From Nitrospira sp. (lineage in GTDB: Bacteria; Nitrospirota; Nitrospiria; Nitrospirales; Nitrospiraceae), in contig JALHMZ010000006.1 of NCBI GenBank assembly GCA_022843785.1, forward strand, positions 62,001 through 126,000: a stretch of DNA of 64,000 nucleotides. Direction: 5' to 3'. Position numbers and translations under genes: made by a program. The notes under the pieces were generated by a model that was given only the letters and a program-made list of their open reading frames with translations, ran no database searches and had not been told where the DNA came from. Position 1 is the first letter of the stretch, and every line of letters starts with the position of its first letter. Below, one piece after another: positions 1-8,874 of this stretch.

Positions 1-55
1 TGAGGGAAGCGGGCTGGCGACTCTCTGCATCCTCTCGCTCCGCGGATATCGACGG

Positions 56-1246
56 ATGCCGGACAACGGCCAGGGTTTTTCGTTCATTCGCACGCTCGTC
101 TTGCCGCTCACCGCCATATTCGTGCTGATCGCAACAGACAAAACACTCCGTGTAGCGGGACTCTCGCTCATTGATCAGATCGGATCACAGCGCTACGCCA
201 TCGCGTACACCGCAAGTCTCGCATTGATGGCCCTCTGGGCTACCGCCGCCTGGCTGCTGAATTTTGACGCGCTCCACCGTTTCTTTTCAGCGTCCGCGCC
301 GAAAGAGGACAGCGACGAATCGGCCTCGGCCGAAGAAGAACACGGAGAAGTACACCCGGATGAATCCAGCGGCGAAATAGAGGCCGGCGCGGCCATTCTC
401 AATGCCAACAAAAATCCCCCGAGCACGCTCGGCCGATACCGGGTCCTCAAAGAACTGGGACGAGGAGCGATGGGCGTCGTCTACCTGGGAAAAGATCCCA
501 CGATTCAGCGGTTTGTCGCCATCAAGACAATGCGGCTCGACAAAATCGATGCCAATGACAAATTGCAGGAAGTCAAAACCCGGTTTTTCCGGGAAGCTGA
601 GTCGACCGGCCGCCTGTCTCATCCGAACATCGTCACAATTTACGATGCCGGCGAAGAGGACCATCTGGTCTACATCGCAATGGAATTGCTTCAGGGCTCC
701 ACACTCAAGGAGTGGACACATACGCCCAATCTCATGGCTGTCCGCAAGCTACTCCCGATTCTGGCCACCGTCGCCGATGCAATGGATTACGCCCATCGAC
801 AGGGCGTCGTCCATCGTGACATCAAGCCGGCCAATATCATGTTGACGACCGACCACGTCGTAAAAGTCATGGATTTCGGCATTGCCACGATGGCGTCGTC
901 GGCAAGAACCAAGACTGAAACCGTGCTGGGCACTCCCACCTACATGTCACCGGAACAGATCGCCGGGAAAAAAGTGGACGGGCGATCCGATGTCTATTCG
1001 CTCGGCGTCGTGATGTTCGAACTTCTGACCGGCCACGCGCCCTTCAAGGCCGATAATCTCTCTGCCCTGCTCTATGCGATCACCCATACACCGCCGCTCC
1101 GCTTGTCGGCGGTCCGCGCCAATCTCCCTCCCCTCATTCAAGACGTCCTGACCTGTGCGCTTCAGAAAGATCCCGTGCGCCGCTATCGCACCGGGGGCGA
1201 ATTCGCCCAGGCCCTCCGCGGCATCGTTGAACAGATCGCCGCGTAA
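56..1246 (+). CDS. membrane-anchored Ser/Thr protein kinase (5' end uncertain)
   Basis: Hanks-type Ser/Thr kinase. The kinase domain runs from about residue 128 to the end, with the glycine loop GRGAMG near 135, the VAIK lysine near 155, catalytic HRDIKPAN at 253, DFG at 273 and the SPEQ activation-segment motif. Two hydrophobic helices lie before it (about residues 13-27 and 47-67), followed by an acidic linker, so the kinase should face the cytoplasm from the inner membrane. The reading frame stays open upstream to base 2 with no stop, and no clear ribosome binding site precedes the ATG at 56. The true protein may therefore be longer and carry an N-terminal sensor such as CHASE2 outside the window. 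Kinase assignment is firm; substrates are unknown. Confidence 0.9.
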   Translation: MPDNGQGFSFIRTLVLPLTAIFVLIATDKTLRVAGLSLIDQIGSQRYAIAYTASLALMALWATAAWLLNFDALHRFFSASAPKEDSDESASAEEEHGEVHPDESSGEIEAGAAILNANKNPPSTLGRYRVLKELGRGAMGVVYLGKDPTIQRFVAIKTMRLDKIDANDKLQEVKTRFFREAESTGRLSHPNIVTIYDAGEEDHLVYIAMELLQGSTLKEWTHTPNLMAVRKLLPILATVADAMDYAHRQGVVHRDIKPANIMLTTDHVVKVMDFGIATMASSARTKTETVLGTPTYMSPEQIAGKKVDGRSDVYSLGVVMFELLTGHAPFKADNLSALLYAITHTPPLRLSAVRANLPPLIQDVLTCALQKDPVRRYRTGGEFAQALRGIVEQIAA

Positions 1247-1320
1247 TCCCAACGCCGAACGGGCGCTCGATCCCCCGCGATAGTTGTCTGGTTACCCTGA
1301 AACGTATCTTCTCGGGAAAC

Positions 1321-1414
1321 AGAGCGAATAGCTGATGGGTATAGCACGTGACCGGATCAAGCTTCGATTCGCTCTCTAGTCCCATGCCATAAGCCATACG
1401 CTATAGGCTCTTTC
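1321..1414. repeat. dispersed intergenic repeat, copy A
   Basis: A roughly 94-bp intergenic unit that opens with AGAGCGAATAGCTGAT and closes with GCCATAAGCCATACGC followed by CTATAGGCTCTTTC. The two ends are imperfect inverted repeats (AGAGCgaATAGC against AGAGCctATAGC). Closely similar units occur at 3166-3270 and, degenerate, at 13250-13334. A second short unit, GCTTCACGAGATACGA, follows at 1425-1440. It resembles a REP or MITE-type dispersed element. Confidence 0.6.
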
Positions 1415-1457
1415 GATTGATTGTGCTTCACGAGATACGAGGGACGAGGAACAGATG

Positions 1458-1874
1458 CTACCGTGCCATCCGCTCGTGCACGATATGTTGGCAGGGTTGG
1501 GACAACTGCTTCAGATGCTGGGCCATGCATTGCAGCCGCTCGGCTCCCATCAGCGAATCCGGGCAGACTCGCTGTGCTTCCGCATCGCATTTCACTTCAG
1601 CGATTTGCTTGGCGCGGATCTCACGGGGCACGGAAAACCCGCCGGTTATCGTTGGCACCGCCGGCGCACCTGGAGGCTTGGCGGGAACCCCTGGAATCGA
1701 GAGATCCAGCTCCGGCACGACCGGCGCAGCAGGAATCGCCGGCTGCTCCGACAGCAGTTCTTCCCGTGAAGGCAGATTGGCCCAGACGATACTCCAGACT
1801 AAGGCCAACCCGATAAGAGACGCCACGCCCGCCATGGCTTTCCCGGAAGATGCTCGTTTCTCTCCTCTCCCCAT
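1458..1874 (-). CDS. membrane-anchored Cys-rich repeat protein
   Basis: Function unrecognised. A hydrophobic helix lies near the N terminus (AGVASLIGLALVWSIVWAN), then a proline/alanine-rich linker. The C-terminal domain has four spaced cysteines in the pattern C-x7-C-x12-C-x11-C with ERLQCMAQHLKQLSQPC, which resembles the short cysteine-rich repeat found in Golgi apparatus protein 1-like and many Nitrospira proteins. The protein is probably exported or anchored with the Cys domain in the periplasm. Several in-frame starts exist (GTG 1934, ATG 1922, ATG 1874, ATG near 1835); none has a strong ribosome binding site, so the start is uncertain. Confidence 0.6.
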   Translation of the reverse strand: MGRGEKRASSGKAMAGVASLIGLALVWSIVWANLPSREELLSEQPAIPAAPVVPELDLSIPGVPAKPPGAPAVPTITGGFSVPREIRAKQIAEVKCDAEAQRVCPDSLMGAERLQCMAQHLKQLSQPCQHIVHERMAR

Positions 1875-1994
1875 GTCGCCGAGAATAAAACAAGGCCGCG
1901 AGAAAATCACGGAAACGCGCATTTCCCGCACCACCCGGCAGGCAACCTGCTGGCGCTCTATTGTCTTGTGCGAGGGATAGGCACAGAAAACGGA

Positions 1995-3008
1995 CTAGTT
2001 TTCAGGTGCTTCGACGATATGATTCTCGAACCTGGTACAGCCTTCGGCCAGCAAGCGATTCGTCAACATTTCACCAGGCCACTCGATAGGCAGATCGGCC
2101 GTAAAGACCCACACATCAGAAGAGGTCCAGACCGGACCATGCTCCTCAGGCAATTCAGGGTCGAACAGGTCGGTCCATACGGGCATGTAGACGCCATTTC
2201 CGCATTGCGTATGCAGATGCACAATCGTGCGAGACCGCACCAGCGGATCCAACTCCCGCCAAACCGCCGCCGTTTCATCGGCTAAGTGGTGAAGACGCAC
2301 GGCATTCTGGGCATCAAACATCGCATAGGCGGCATAGACCGGCGCATCGATCGTATCGGGGGCATGCGCCAACTCCGGACATTGTTCCACCAGCCCTTCG
2401 AGAATCGCGCGCCGATAGCGATCCTCCCATGAGTCCGGCAAGCCAGGATCCGGCGCTCCGATCAGTTCGAATAACAGAAACGCGGTATTTTCGACCGGCG
2501 GAAGCAGCCGTGCCGCCACCGACGGCGCGCGGCGTGAGTCGGCGACGGTTGCAAGGTGATCGTGGAGCGATTGAAGATTGAAGATTTCAAGCGTGGCATC
2601 GGTGAGCAAACGCGGCTCCACGCGGACAACAGTTCCCGGAGGAAGCTGTAAATGCCGGTGGAGTAGTTCCGCCGTCGCGATCGGATCGATCTTCAATTTA
2701 AGCGGAGACGTGAGATTGGCTTGTAGCGGAAGCGCCAGGGCCGCCATGGTGGCATAGGACGGCTTGTCCTCGCTCGGCCCGTCCATCAGCAACGTACAAC
2801 TGGCCTCGGCAACGAGATCAAACAGCCACTCCGCCATTTCTTCGTCGAGCGCAGCGAGCACCGTTAACAGATCGTGCTCCCGACCCTGCTCGAGGAACGC
2901 CTGCAAGGTATCGATCGCATCATCGGTATCGCCATGGTCATGGCGCCGGGCGTTGATAAGATGGATGAGATCGCGGGTGAGAGGGTCGGGACGAGACCAG
3001 GCTAACAT
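1995..3008 (-). CDS. conserved hypothetical protein (337 aa)
   Basis: I do not recognise a family. The 337-residue product is soluble, with no signal peptide or membrane helix. It is acidic and leucine-rich through residues 1-200 and has a Trp-rich C-terminal half (YMPVWTDLF, VWTSSDVWVF, LPIEWPGEM). Length, codon use and lack of a long competing frame support a real gene. It lies alone on the minus strand between two intergenic repeat copies, so context says nothing about its role. Confidence 0.7.
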   Translation of the reverse strand: MLAWSRPDPLTRDLIHLINARRHDHGDTDDAIDTLQAFLEQGREHDLLTVLAALDEEMAEWLFDLVAEASCTLLMDGPSEDKPSYATMAALALPLQANLTSPLKLKIDPIATAELLHRHLQLPPGTVVRVEPRLLTDATLEIFNLQSLHDHLATVADSRRAPSVAARLLPPVENTAFLLFELIGAPDPGLPDSWEDRYRRAILEGLVEQCPELAHAPDTIDAPVYAAYAMFDAQNAVRLHHLADETAAVWRELDPLVRSRTIVHLHTQCGNGVYMPVWTDLFDPELPEEHGPVWTSSDVWVFTADLPIEWPGEMLTNRLLAEGCTRFENHIVEAPEN

Positions 3009-3165
3009 GGACGCTCCCTATGGGCCGATAACATCAATTGTTCTTCCCGACGCTGCACAAAATCCATGTTGCCAAACTTTCCCGCCGGGTGCAAGCACCG
3101 AGATAGTTCCCGCCGGCACACTGGCTCAATTTCCATCGTTCGTGAAGCGTACCTCGCTACGGATA

Positions 3166-3270
3166 AGAGCGAATAGCTGATAACAGTAGCACGCGATCGG
3201 ACTAAGGCAGGGGCTTACTTCAATCCACGCTCCGGTCCCGTGCCATAAGCCATACGCCATCAGCTCTTTC
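3166..3270. repeat. dispersed intergenic repeat, copy B
   Basis: Second copy of the element at 1321-1414. It starts with the identical 16-mer AGAGCGAATAGCTGAT and ends with GCCATAAGCCATACGCC-ATCAGCTCTTTC; the ends again form imperfect inverted repeats. The short companion unit is present upstream in the opposite orientation (CGTGAAGCGTACCTCG, 3141-3156). Confidence 0.6.
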
Positions 3271-3279
3271 ACCCTCCTG

Positions 3280-3693
3280 CTAGTCGCCGATGATTTTCAC
3301 CAGAACCCGTTTACGCCGGCACCCATCGAACTCGCCGTAAAATATTTGTTCCCAGGGGCCGAAATCGAGCTTGCCGCCCGTAACGGCCACAACGACTTCG
3401 CGGCCCATCACTTGCCGCTTCAGGTGGGCGTCTCCATTATCTTCGCCTGTCTCGTTATGCCGATACGATGCCTCGTGCGGCGCGAGCCGCTCGAGAAATT
3501 CATCATAGTCGCGCAACAGACCTTGCTCATCGTCATTGATGTATACACTCGCCGTAATATGCATGGCGTTCACCAGGACCAGACCTTCCCGCACGCCGCT
3601 CTTCATGACCGCCGTTTCAATCTGTGGCGTGATATTGAGATACGCCCGCTTCGTCCTCGTCTCGAACCAGAGTTCTTCCCGGTAGGATTTCAT
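3280..3693 (-). CDS. YjbQ / UPF0047 family protein
   Basis: A 137-residue member of the YjbQ (UPF0047, secondary thiamine-phosphate synthase enzyme) family. Diagnostic stretches are [19 protein letters not shown] near residues 40-58, the [12 protein letters not shown] block, and the terminal [13 protein letters not shown], which matches the family's GTWQ-I-F-E-DG ending. Family members are small soluble trimers with conserved His/Asp residues and weak thiamine phosphate synthase activity; the physiological role is unsettled. I chose the ATG at 3693 because family homology begins there; the longer frame to 3768 adds an unrelated basic tail. Confidence 0.88.
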   Translation of the reverse strand: MKSYREELWFETRTKRAYLNITPQIETAVMKSGVREGLVLVNAMHITASVYINDDEQGLLRDYDEFLERLAPHEASYRHNETGEDNGDAHLKRQVMGREVVVAVTGGKLDFGPWEQIFYGEFDGCRRKRVLVKIIGD

Positions 3694-4016
3694 GGCGCGC
3701 CCATTGTGCCAACGGGACGCCGAGAGATTCAAGAGCAGATGATTCTTTCTGCGAGTCGGGAAATACAATACGCAAATCGTCTTACGGCAACACTACCAGG
3801 CCAGAAACGCGCGAGACAACACTGTCGCATTGCCGGCCACGATGCTGTGGCTTCACGAAATACGAGCGATGAAGGACAGACCGCGAAGCACCCTCACCAT
3901 ACAGGTGACATATCCGCCTGCCGAAATTCGCTGCAAAATTGACACCCCCTGAGGTTGGTGATAAGTACGTTCACAAGATTTTCGATCAGGACTCGTTCGC
4001 CACAGGGAGGTGTTTG
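3694..4016. other. intergenic region between YjbQ and SH3 genes
   Basis: Divergent promoter region with no convincing gene. It contains one CTTCACGAAATACGAG unit (about 3851-3866) related to the CTTCACGAGATACG motif seen at 1425, 3141, 55929 and 56985. The plus-strand gene downstream has an AGGGAGG ribosome binding site at its end. Confidence 0.4.
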
Positions 4017-4799
4017 ATGTTTGCTACCGCTGAAGGCCCGTCATTCGCCGGCCGCCCTCTGACATGGAATCTCTTCTTTGCCCGTCAGCCAGAACCGGAC
4101 CTGGAATTTACGGAAGAGGAGTTGGAGCAAACGATGGACGTCCGATCATCGCCTCCTAAGAAATCGCCGAAGAAATCTGGTGGGTCCCCCCTGATTTGGA
4201 TTCTCCTGCTGGTCGTGGCAGGGGGCGGCGCCTATGTCGCCATGGAGCCGGAAATGGTCATGGATGTTGTAGGACCACTTCTTGGTGACACACCAGAACC
4301 TGCTCCGCAGCCGCCGGTGGCGAGGAAACCTGCTCCGCCACAGCCCATGCCAAGTACCCAGCCTGGTCAACCGCAGCAAGTTGCACCGGCTCCAAATGTA
4401 GCACCGGCCCAGCCTCTGCAGGCAGCCGTACCGACACCAACACCGATACCGACGCCCACACCGACGCCAAGTCTGCCGACCGCGTCAGCCCCCGCACCGA
4501 CGGCGCCGAAGAGCCTCCCAACTCCTGCTGTCAGTGCGCCTCCAACGATAGCAACGCAGGATCCGTTGTTCACCGAAGGACAACGGGTGACGGTTCTGCC
4601 GAAGCCGGGAGCGCCTCTCCAAAAAGTCTCTCTCATGAAGGATGCTGAAGGAACAAAGCCAGGTCCCGCCATTCCTCCTGGAACCGCCTTCACGATTCTC
4701 GATGGCGACCTGCAAGAGCGCGGGTGGGTCTACTACGTGCGAAGCGACTACGGCACCAAAGGATGGCTTGCAGAAAAACAGTTGAAGCGGAAGCCCTGA
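4017..4799 (+). CDS. proline-rich membrane-anchored SH3-like protein
   Basis: 260 residues. A short cytoplasmic segment (FTEEELEQTMD, PKKSPKKS) is followed by one membrane helix (PLIWILLLVVAGGGAYVAM), then about 110 residues rich in Pro/Ala/Thr with a PTPTPIPTPTPTP run, and a C-terminal SH3-type domain (about residues 185-260; GQRVTVLPKPG, ERGWVYYVRSDYGTKGWLAEKQL). The layout is that of an inner-membrane anchor holding a periplasmic bacterial SH3 domain on a stalk, as in many envelope or peptidoglycan-associated proteins. The ATG at 4017 is preceded by AGGGAGG at good spacing; an upstream in-frame start at 3939 is less likely. Confidence 0.8.
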   Translation: MFATAEGPSFAGRPLTWNLFFARQPEPDLEFTEEELEQTMDVRSSPPKKSPKKSGGSPLIWILLLVVAGGGAYVAMEPEMVMDVVGPLLGDTPEPAPQPPVARKPAPPQPMPSTQPGQPQQVAPAPNVAPAQPLQAAVPTPTPIPTPTPTPSLPTASAPAPTAPKSLPTPAVSAPPTIATQDPLFTEGQRVTVLPKPGAPLQKVSLMKDAEGTKPGPAIPPGTAFTILDGDLQERGWVYYVRSDYGTKGWLAEKQLKRKP

Positions 4800-4831
4800 C
4801 ACATTCGTCAGCGACCCGCATTAATTTCTAG

Positions 4832-4874
4832 CACAGAGGGCGGCGGCACACATTCTGTGCCGCCGCCCTCTGTG
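4832..4874. terminator. perfect 19-bp hairpin, probable terminator
   Basis: Left arm 4832-4850 and right arm 4856-4874 are perfectly complementary over 19 bp with a CATTC loop; the stem is very GC-rich (GGGCGGCGGC). It follows the SH3 gene by 32 bp and precedes the HAD gene by 61 bp. There is no long U-tract, so it could be a terminator, an attenuator or a protein-bound hairpin. Confidence 0.65.
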
Positions 4875-4935
4875 TTATACTGCGGCCCATTTAACATCCG
4901 TTTCACACTCGGCAGATAGAAAGCGAACGAACCCC

Positions 4936-5619
4936 ATGCGCGCCGTGATTTTTGATTTCGATGGAGTGATTGCCGACACCGAGCCCCTTCACTTCGAAGG
5001 GCTGCGCCGAACACTCGCCGCCATCGGCATTCCGTTGACTGAATCCGATTACTATGCAAACTATCTCGGCTTCGATGATCGAGGCTGCATCCTGGAAGCA
5101 CTACGCGTGAACCACCGCCCGTCAACCGACGCGATTGTACAAGACCTGATGCAACAAAAAGCTGTCGCCTACCTGGCGTCGATCCGAGACCATCTCGTCA
5201 TTTTCCCCGGCGTCAAGGAGTTTGTCAAAGAAGCCGCAGCAGCCTATCCCATTGCCATCGCCTCCGGCGCATTACGACCTGAAATCGAATTAATCCTGGA
5301 ACAAGCCGATCTCCGAAAAGCATTCTGCCATATTACGAGTGCGGAAGACGTGACCAGAAGCAAGCCCAATCCCGAACCCTTCCTGCATGCGCTGGCCGGC
5401 GTGAATCGGCAACAGGCCTCCCCCACGCTGACGCCGAACAACTGCTTGGTTATCGAGGACTCACTCCCCGGCATCAGAGCAGCCAAAGCGGCAGGGATGA
5501 AAGTGCTGGCCGTCACCAACACGCACACCGTGCAAGACCTGCACGAAGCCGACGCGATCAGCCCCAACTTGCGCGAGACCCGGCTTGCCGAACTCCGAAC
5601 CCGCCTATGGCCATCATGA
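4936..5619 (+). CDS. HAD-superfamily phosphatase, beta-phosphoglucomutase-like
   Basis: 227-residue HAD hydrolase of the subfamily IA (beta-phosphoglucomutase/CbbY) type. Motif I is DFDGVIADTEPLH with nucleophile Asp7 and acid/base Asp9. The helical cap follows (about 17-85), then motif II within IAIASGA, motif III lysine in SKPNPEPFLHA, and motif IV VIEDSLPGI. It likely dephosphorylates or isomerises a small sugar phosphate in the cytoplasm; the substrate cannot be read from sequence. The 3' end overlaps the squalene synthase gene by 13 nt, so it is the first gene of a HAD-hpnD-hpnE unit. Confidence 0.88.
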   Translation: MRAVIFDFDGVIADTEPLHFEGLRRTLAAIGIPLTESDYYANYLGFDDRGCILEALRVNHRPSTDAIVQDLMQQKAVAYLASIRDHLVIFPGVKEFVKEAAAAYPIAIASGALRPEIELILEQADLRKAFCHITSAEDVTRSKPNPEPFLHALAGVNRQQASPTLTPNNCLVIEDSLPGIRAAKAAGMKVLAVTNTHTVQDLHEADAISPNLRETRLAELRTRLWPS

Positions 5620-6476
5620 ACGCTGCGGACGCACAAGCCTACTGTACGGCCTATACCAAGAAGAGCGGCAGCAACTTCTATTACTCGTTTCTGTTTCTGC
5701 CCAAAGCCAAACGCAACGCCATGTACACGGTTTATGCCTTTTGCAAAGCGGTGGACAGCGCCGTCGATGAACCGCCGGCCAACAGCAACCCGAAAGAAGA
5801 GCTCCGGCGCTGGCGCTACGAACTGGAAGCCGCATACAGCGGCAGCCCCTCTTTCCCCATTGCCATCAGCCTCTCGCACCACGTGAAGGCGCTCTCCATC
5901 CCCAAAGCCTATTTCGACGAACTGCTCAGCGGCGTCGAGATGGATCTCTTCCACAATCGCTATCTCACGTTCGATGAATTATCGCTCTATTGTTACCGCG
6001 TCGCGTCCGTCGTGGGCCTAATTTGCCTACATATCTTCGGCGTCACCTCACCCCGCGCGCAAGACTATGCGGTATCGCTCGGCATGGCATTCCAGTTGAC
6101 CAATATTCTGCGCGATATCGGCGTCGACGTGGACGAAGGCCGCATTTATCTTCCGCTCAACGATCTGCGCGCCTGCAACTGCCCCGAAGAAGCCTTGCTG
6201 ACCAAAAGCTATTCGCCGGAATTCACGGCGCTGATGAAGCAAGAGGCCGCCCGGGCCCATGAGTATTATGCAAAAGCCCATGCCGCCCTCGCCTCGCTAT
6301 CACCGTCTGAGCGCCGGCTCCTCACGGTGGCAGAAATCATGCGCGGCATTTACAGCCGCATCTTGAAAGAGATCGAACGATCCGGCTATCGGGTCTTCGG
6401 GCCGCGTATCAGCCTGTCCACCAGCCATCGGCTGGCCATCGCATTGGGAATTTGGTTTCGCTCCCGATTCTCGTGA
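5607..6476 (+). CDS. hpnD: squalene/phytoene synthase family, presqualene diphosphate synthase-like
   Basis: 289-residue trans-isoprenyl diphosphate synthase of the squalene/phytoene family. It carries the SNFYYSFLFLPKAKR start block, the first Asp motif AVDSAVDE (DxxxD type), VASVVGLICLHIFG, and the second Asp motif LRDIGVDVDEGRIYLP, which bind Mg2+ and the diphosphates. Its partner immediately downstream is an HpnE-type flavoprotein with a 4-nt overlap, which favours HpnD (farnesyl diphosphate to presqualene diphosphate) over carotenoid phytoene synthase. HpnC is not adjacent. It overlaps the HAD gene by 13 nt; an alternative ATG lies at 5616. Confidence 0.85.
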   Translation: MAIMNAADAQAYCTAYTKKSGSNFYYSFLFLPKAKRNAMYTVYAFCKAVDSAVDEPPANSNPKEELRRWRYELEAAYSGSPSFPIAISLSHHVKALSIPKAYFDELLSGVEMDLFHNRYLTFDELSLYCYRVASVVGLICLHIFGVTSPRAQDYAVSLGMAFQLTNILRDIGVDVDEGRIYLPLNDLRACNCPEEALLTKSYSPEFTALMKQEAARAHEYYAKAHAALASLSPSERRLLTVAEIMRGIYSRILKEIERSGYRVFGPRISLSTSHRLAIALGIWFRSRFS

Positions 6477-7792
6477 CCACTCAGAGCCCCCCCACCGTAC
6501 TCATTCTAGGCGCCGGTTTGACGGGACTAACGGCAGCCTATTTCCTTTGCAAACAGGGATATCGCGTCACCCTGCTGGACCATCCCAGCTGGCAGGACGG
6601 GTATGGAAGCGACGCGACCGATGCGGCGCCGATGCTCTTCGGATGCCACCGGAAAACACAGGACCTGCTCCGCGCGCTTGAGCAAAACGAAACCATCCGG
6701 CCGGACGCGACGATTCCTCTCGAATTCCGGCTGCCCGATGGACATATCGAGACCTATCGATCCACCCATCTCCCAGGCGCGCTCCAATGGATGACCAGCC
6801 TCTTCGGCTTCCATGGCCTGGCCTGGCATGACCGTTGGAATCTCTTCTCTCACCTGGAACAAATTTGGGAACAGGCCGCGTCACTTCCCGCAGACTTAAA
6901 CAGCCGGCTTGCAGACGAATGGCTGGCGTCGATTGGGCAAAGTCAGGAGGCCTGCGAACGTATCTGGAGCCCACTCACTCAATGGTTGACCGGCAATGCC
7001 TTGGGACGCCTCTCCGCCGCCGTCTTTGTCCGGCAGCTGTCGACCATCTTTCTCGGACACACGACGGATGCCAGGCTCACATGCCTGCACGGATCCATCG
7101 GAGACCGCTTCATCGCCCCCATGAAAAGGGCAATGGAAAAGCATAGCGCCACGATCCTGCCCCAGACAGAGATCCCGGACGTTCGATTCGGGCCGGATGG
7201 TATCAGCGGCATCCGGCTGTCAGATGGCTCCCAGCTGCGCGCCCAATGGTACGTCGCCGCTCTCTCCCATCTGAAGTTGCCGGCCCTGCTGCCGGAGCGC
7301 CTGCTGACACACTATGCCTATTTCGCACAACTCAGTGAACTGCAAACCTTGCCTGATATTGCCATCCAGTTTTCCGGCCGCGCCACGGTGGCACACCCAC
7401 GGCTGCTCTTGCTGGCCGGCCGACCATTTCACCAGCTCGCCATCACATCGAACAGGCCTGACACACTCCAGTACCGACTATCGGCAATCAGCCATCCGCC
7501 GCTTATGGAATCAAGCGATGAAGAACTGACCACTCTGGGGCGCACCGAACTTCGCACACTGCTCCCGGATATCAACCATGACACTCTGTCATTCGAGGGA
7601 ATCTCCCGTCATGACCAGGCTGCGCTGTCACTCAACCCTGGCGCGGCCTTACTCCGGCCGATTCAGAAGAGTCCGGTGAACAATCTGGTGATCGCCGGTG
7701 CCTGGACTGACACAGGCTGGCCCGCCAATATCGAAAGTGCGATCCTCAGCGCCGCGCGCTGCGCAGAAATTATTGCAGGCCGTCCGGCTTGA
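6473..7792 (+). CDS. hpnE: HpnE-like hydroxysqualene dehydroxylase (FAD amine-oxidase fold)
   Basis: 439-residue FAD-dependent amine oxidase/desaturase-type enzyme. The N-terminal dinucleotide-binding motif is VLILGAGLTGLTAAYFLCKQG, followed by a glycine-poor ribose loop, a central substrate region, and a C-terminal FAD segment (NNLVIAGAWTDTGWPANIESAILSA). HpnE reduces hydroxysqualene to squalene using FAD. I use the GTG at 6473, giving the common GTGA overlap with hpnD, in place of a TTG at 6452. The product would feed hopanoid synthesis; no hopanoid cyclase is in the window. Confidence 0.85.
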   Translation: MTTQSPPTVLILGAGLTGLTAAYFLCKQGYRVTLLDHPSWQDGYGSDATDAAPMLFGCHRKTQDLLRALEQNETIRPDATIPLEFRLPDGHIETYRSTHLPGALQWMTSLFGFHGLAWHDRWNLFSHLEQIWEQAASLPADLNSRLADEWLASIGQSQEACERIWSPLTQWLTGNALGRLSAAVFVRQLSTIFLGHTTDARLTCLHGSIGDRFIAPMKRAMEKHSATILPQTEIPDVRFGPDGISGIRLSDGSQLRAQWYVAALSHLKLPALLPERLLTHYAYFAQLSELQTLPDIAIQFSGRATVAHPRLLLLAGRPFHQLAITSNRPDTLQYRLSAISHPPLMESSDEELTTLGRTELRTLLPDINHDTLSFEGISRHDQAALSLNPGAALLRPIQKSPVNNLVIAGAWTDTGWPANIESAILSAARCAEIIAGRPA

Positions 7793-7823
7793 CCCTGCCT
7801 CAGAAAGAAAGTAGGGGTATACG

Positions 7824-8132
7824 ATGGCATTCCGACTCACTCTGCTCGCAGTTACACTGGTACTGGCAGGTGCCGGCTGCACACAAGACCTGTACCAAAC
7901 CGGCAGATCTCCGCACGGACTCAGCCAACGTGACGTGGAGCGAGATTATATGGAGTGCGAGTACAAAGCACGGATGGCCAACGACCAGCACTTTTTCAGT
8001 CAGCGTTCACCCTTCCCCTTTGGCCCTGGCCCTCAAAGCCCGGCCGATCATGCGCGCGCACTGCACGGCATCTCGACGATCCAGGCCATACGCGATACCT
8101 GTTTAGCTGCAAAGGGCTACCGGGTTGAATAG
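7824..8132 (+). CDS. small lipoprotein
   Basis: 102-residue predicted lipoprotein. Signal peptide MAFRLTLLAVTLVLAGAGC has a good lipobox (LAGAGC, Cys19). The mature part contains RDYMECEYKA and ends with RDTCLAAKGYRVE, leaving two further cysteines that could form a disulfide; similar short Cys-containing tails (C...KGY) occur in many outer-membrane lipoproteins of unknown function. A GTAGGGG ribosome binding site precedes the ATG. It follows hpnE by 31 nt and may be co-transcribed. Confidence 0.75.
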   Translation: MAFRLTLLAVTLVLAGAGCTQDLYQTGRSPHGLSQRDVERDYMECEYKARMANDQHFFSQRSPFPFGPGPQSPADHARALHGISTIQAIRDTCLAAKGYRVE

Positions 8133-8813
8133 CTACAGCGGCTTCATCCGTAGATAACACAGATCCTCAAACCGCTCGGCGCGTAGATAGTTCGCGATCA
8201 CCATCCATTCGCCGCGAGCATCCCGCATCGCGACATACTGATGATTATCCACAATGAACGGCTGAACGGTGAAGACCGTACTCAGCGCAGGATTTCCCTT
8301 ACTTGACTCGGAAGACATCGGAAGCGCGTTCAGCGGGTACCTGCCCCCCGTACGCTCAAACTTGTCGTGTGTTGCCAACAAAGGCGCCATATCCTGCCAG
8401 GAAAGCTGTTCCACGACGTGGCTGTCGGCAGGAAATACATACAAGCTGTCGCTCGGCGCGCCCTTCATGCAGAACGTCGTCTTGATCACCAAATCCTTCG
8501 TCCCATCATTGTCCAGATCCAGCAGCGCCTGGTCGAGACTGGAACAGTGCCTCGTCTTCGGCCCCTGCCCCTTCAGTTCGACCGGTTTCCACTCCACCGT
8601 CTTGAACACCCCGGAATCGGGCATCAGTCGTTCTCCGAATAATGCCGCCACCTTCCTGCAGAAAGGCTGATCTTTCCACGCGGCCACATCCACGGAAGCC
8701 GCCGACACCAGCGCAGGTACAGTCATCAAACTCAGCAGACCGAAGAAACCGAGCCAGCCTCTCAAGCGTAGACCCCCGTTTCTCCAATGTCCCAGTTCAA
8801 ACGTCCATCGCAC
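8133..8813 (-). CDS. secreted hypothetical protein with FG-GAP/VCBS-like motif
   Basis: 226-residue product with an N-terminal hydrophobic export signal (LGFFGLLSLMTVPALVSAAS), so periplasmic. The stretch LLDLDNDGTKDLVIKT around residue 100 is the calcium-binding-like D-x-D-x-D-G motif seen in FG-GAP/VCBS repeats and related periplasmic proteins; C52, C89, C114 and C219 could pair. No family named. The GTG start has no strong ribosome binding site; a TTG closer to the signal helix is possible. It converges with the lipoprotein gene, with stop codons almost touching. Confidence 0.7.
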   Translation of the reverse strand: MRWTFELGHWRNGGLRLRGWLGFFGLLSLMTVPALVSAASVDVAAWKDQPFCRKVAALFGERLMPDSGVFKTVEWKPVELKGQGPKTRHCSSLDQALLDLDNDGTKDLVIKTTFCMKGAPSDSLYVFPADSHVVEQLSWQDMAPLLATHDKFERTGGRYPLNALPMSSESSKGNPALSTVFTVQPFIVDNHQYVAMRDARGEWMVIANYLRAERFEDLCYLRMKPL

Positions 8814-8874
8814 ATTGACAACACCAGCCTGCCTTCCTAAGATACCGTGAATTTTCGTCTGGGGTTATTCAACC

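Noticed and set aside
3346..3942. 198-codon plus-strand frame
   Set aside because: Antisense to the YjbQ gene, no ribosome binding site.
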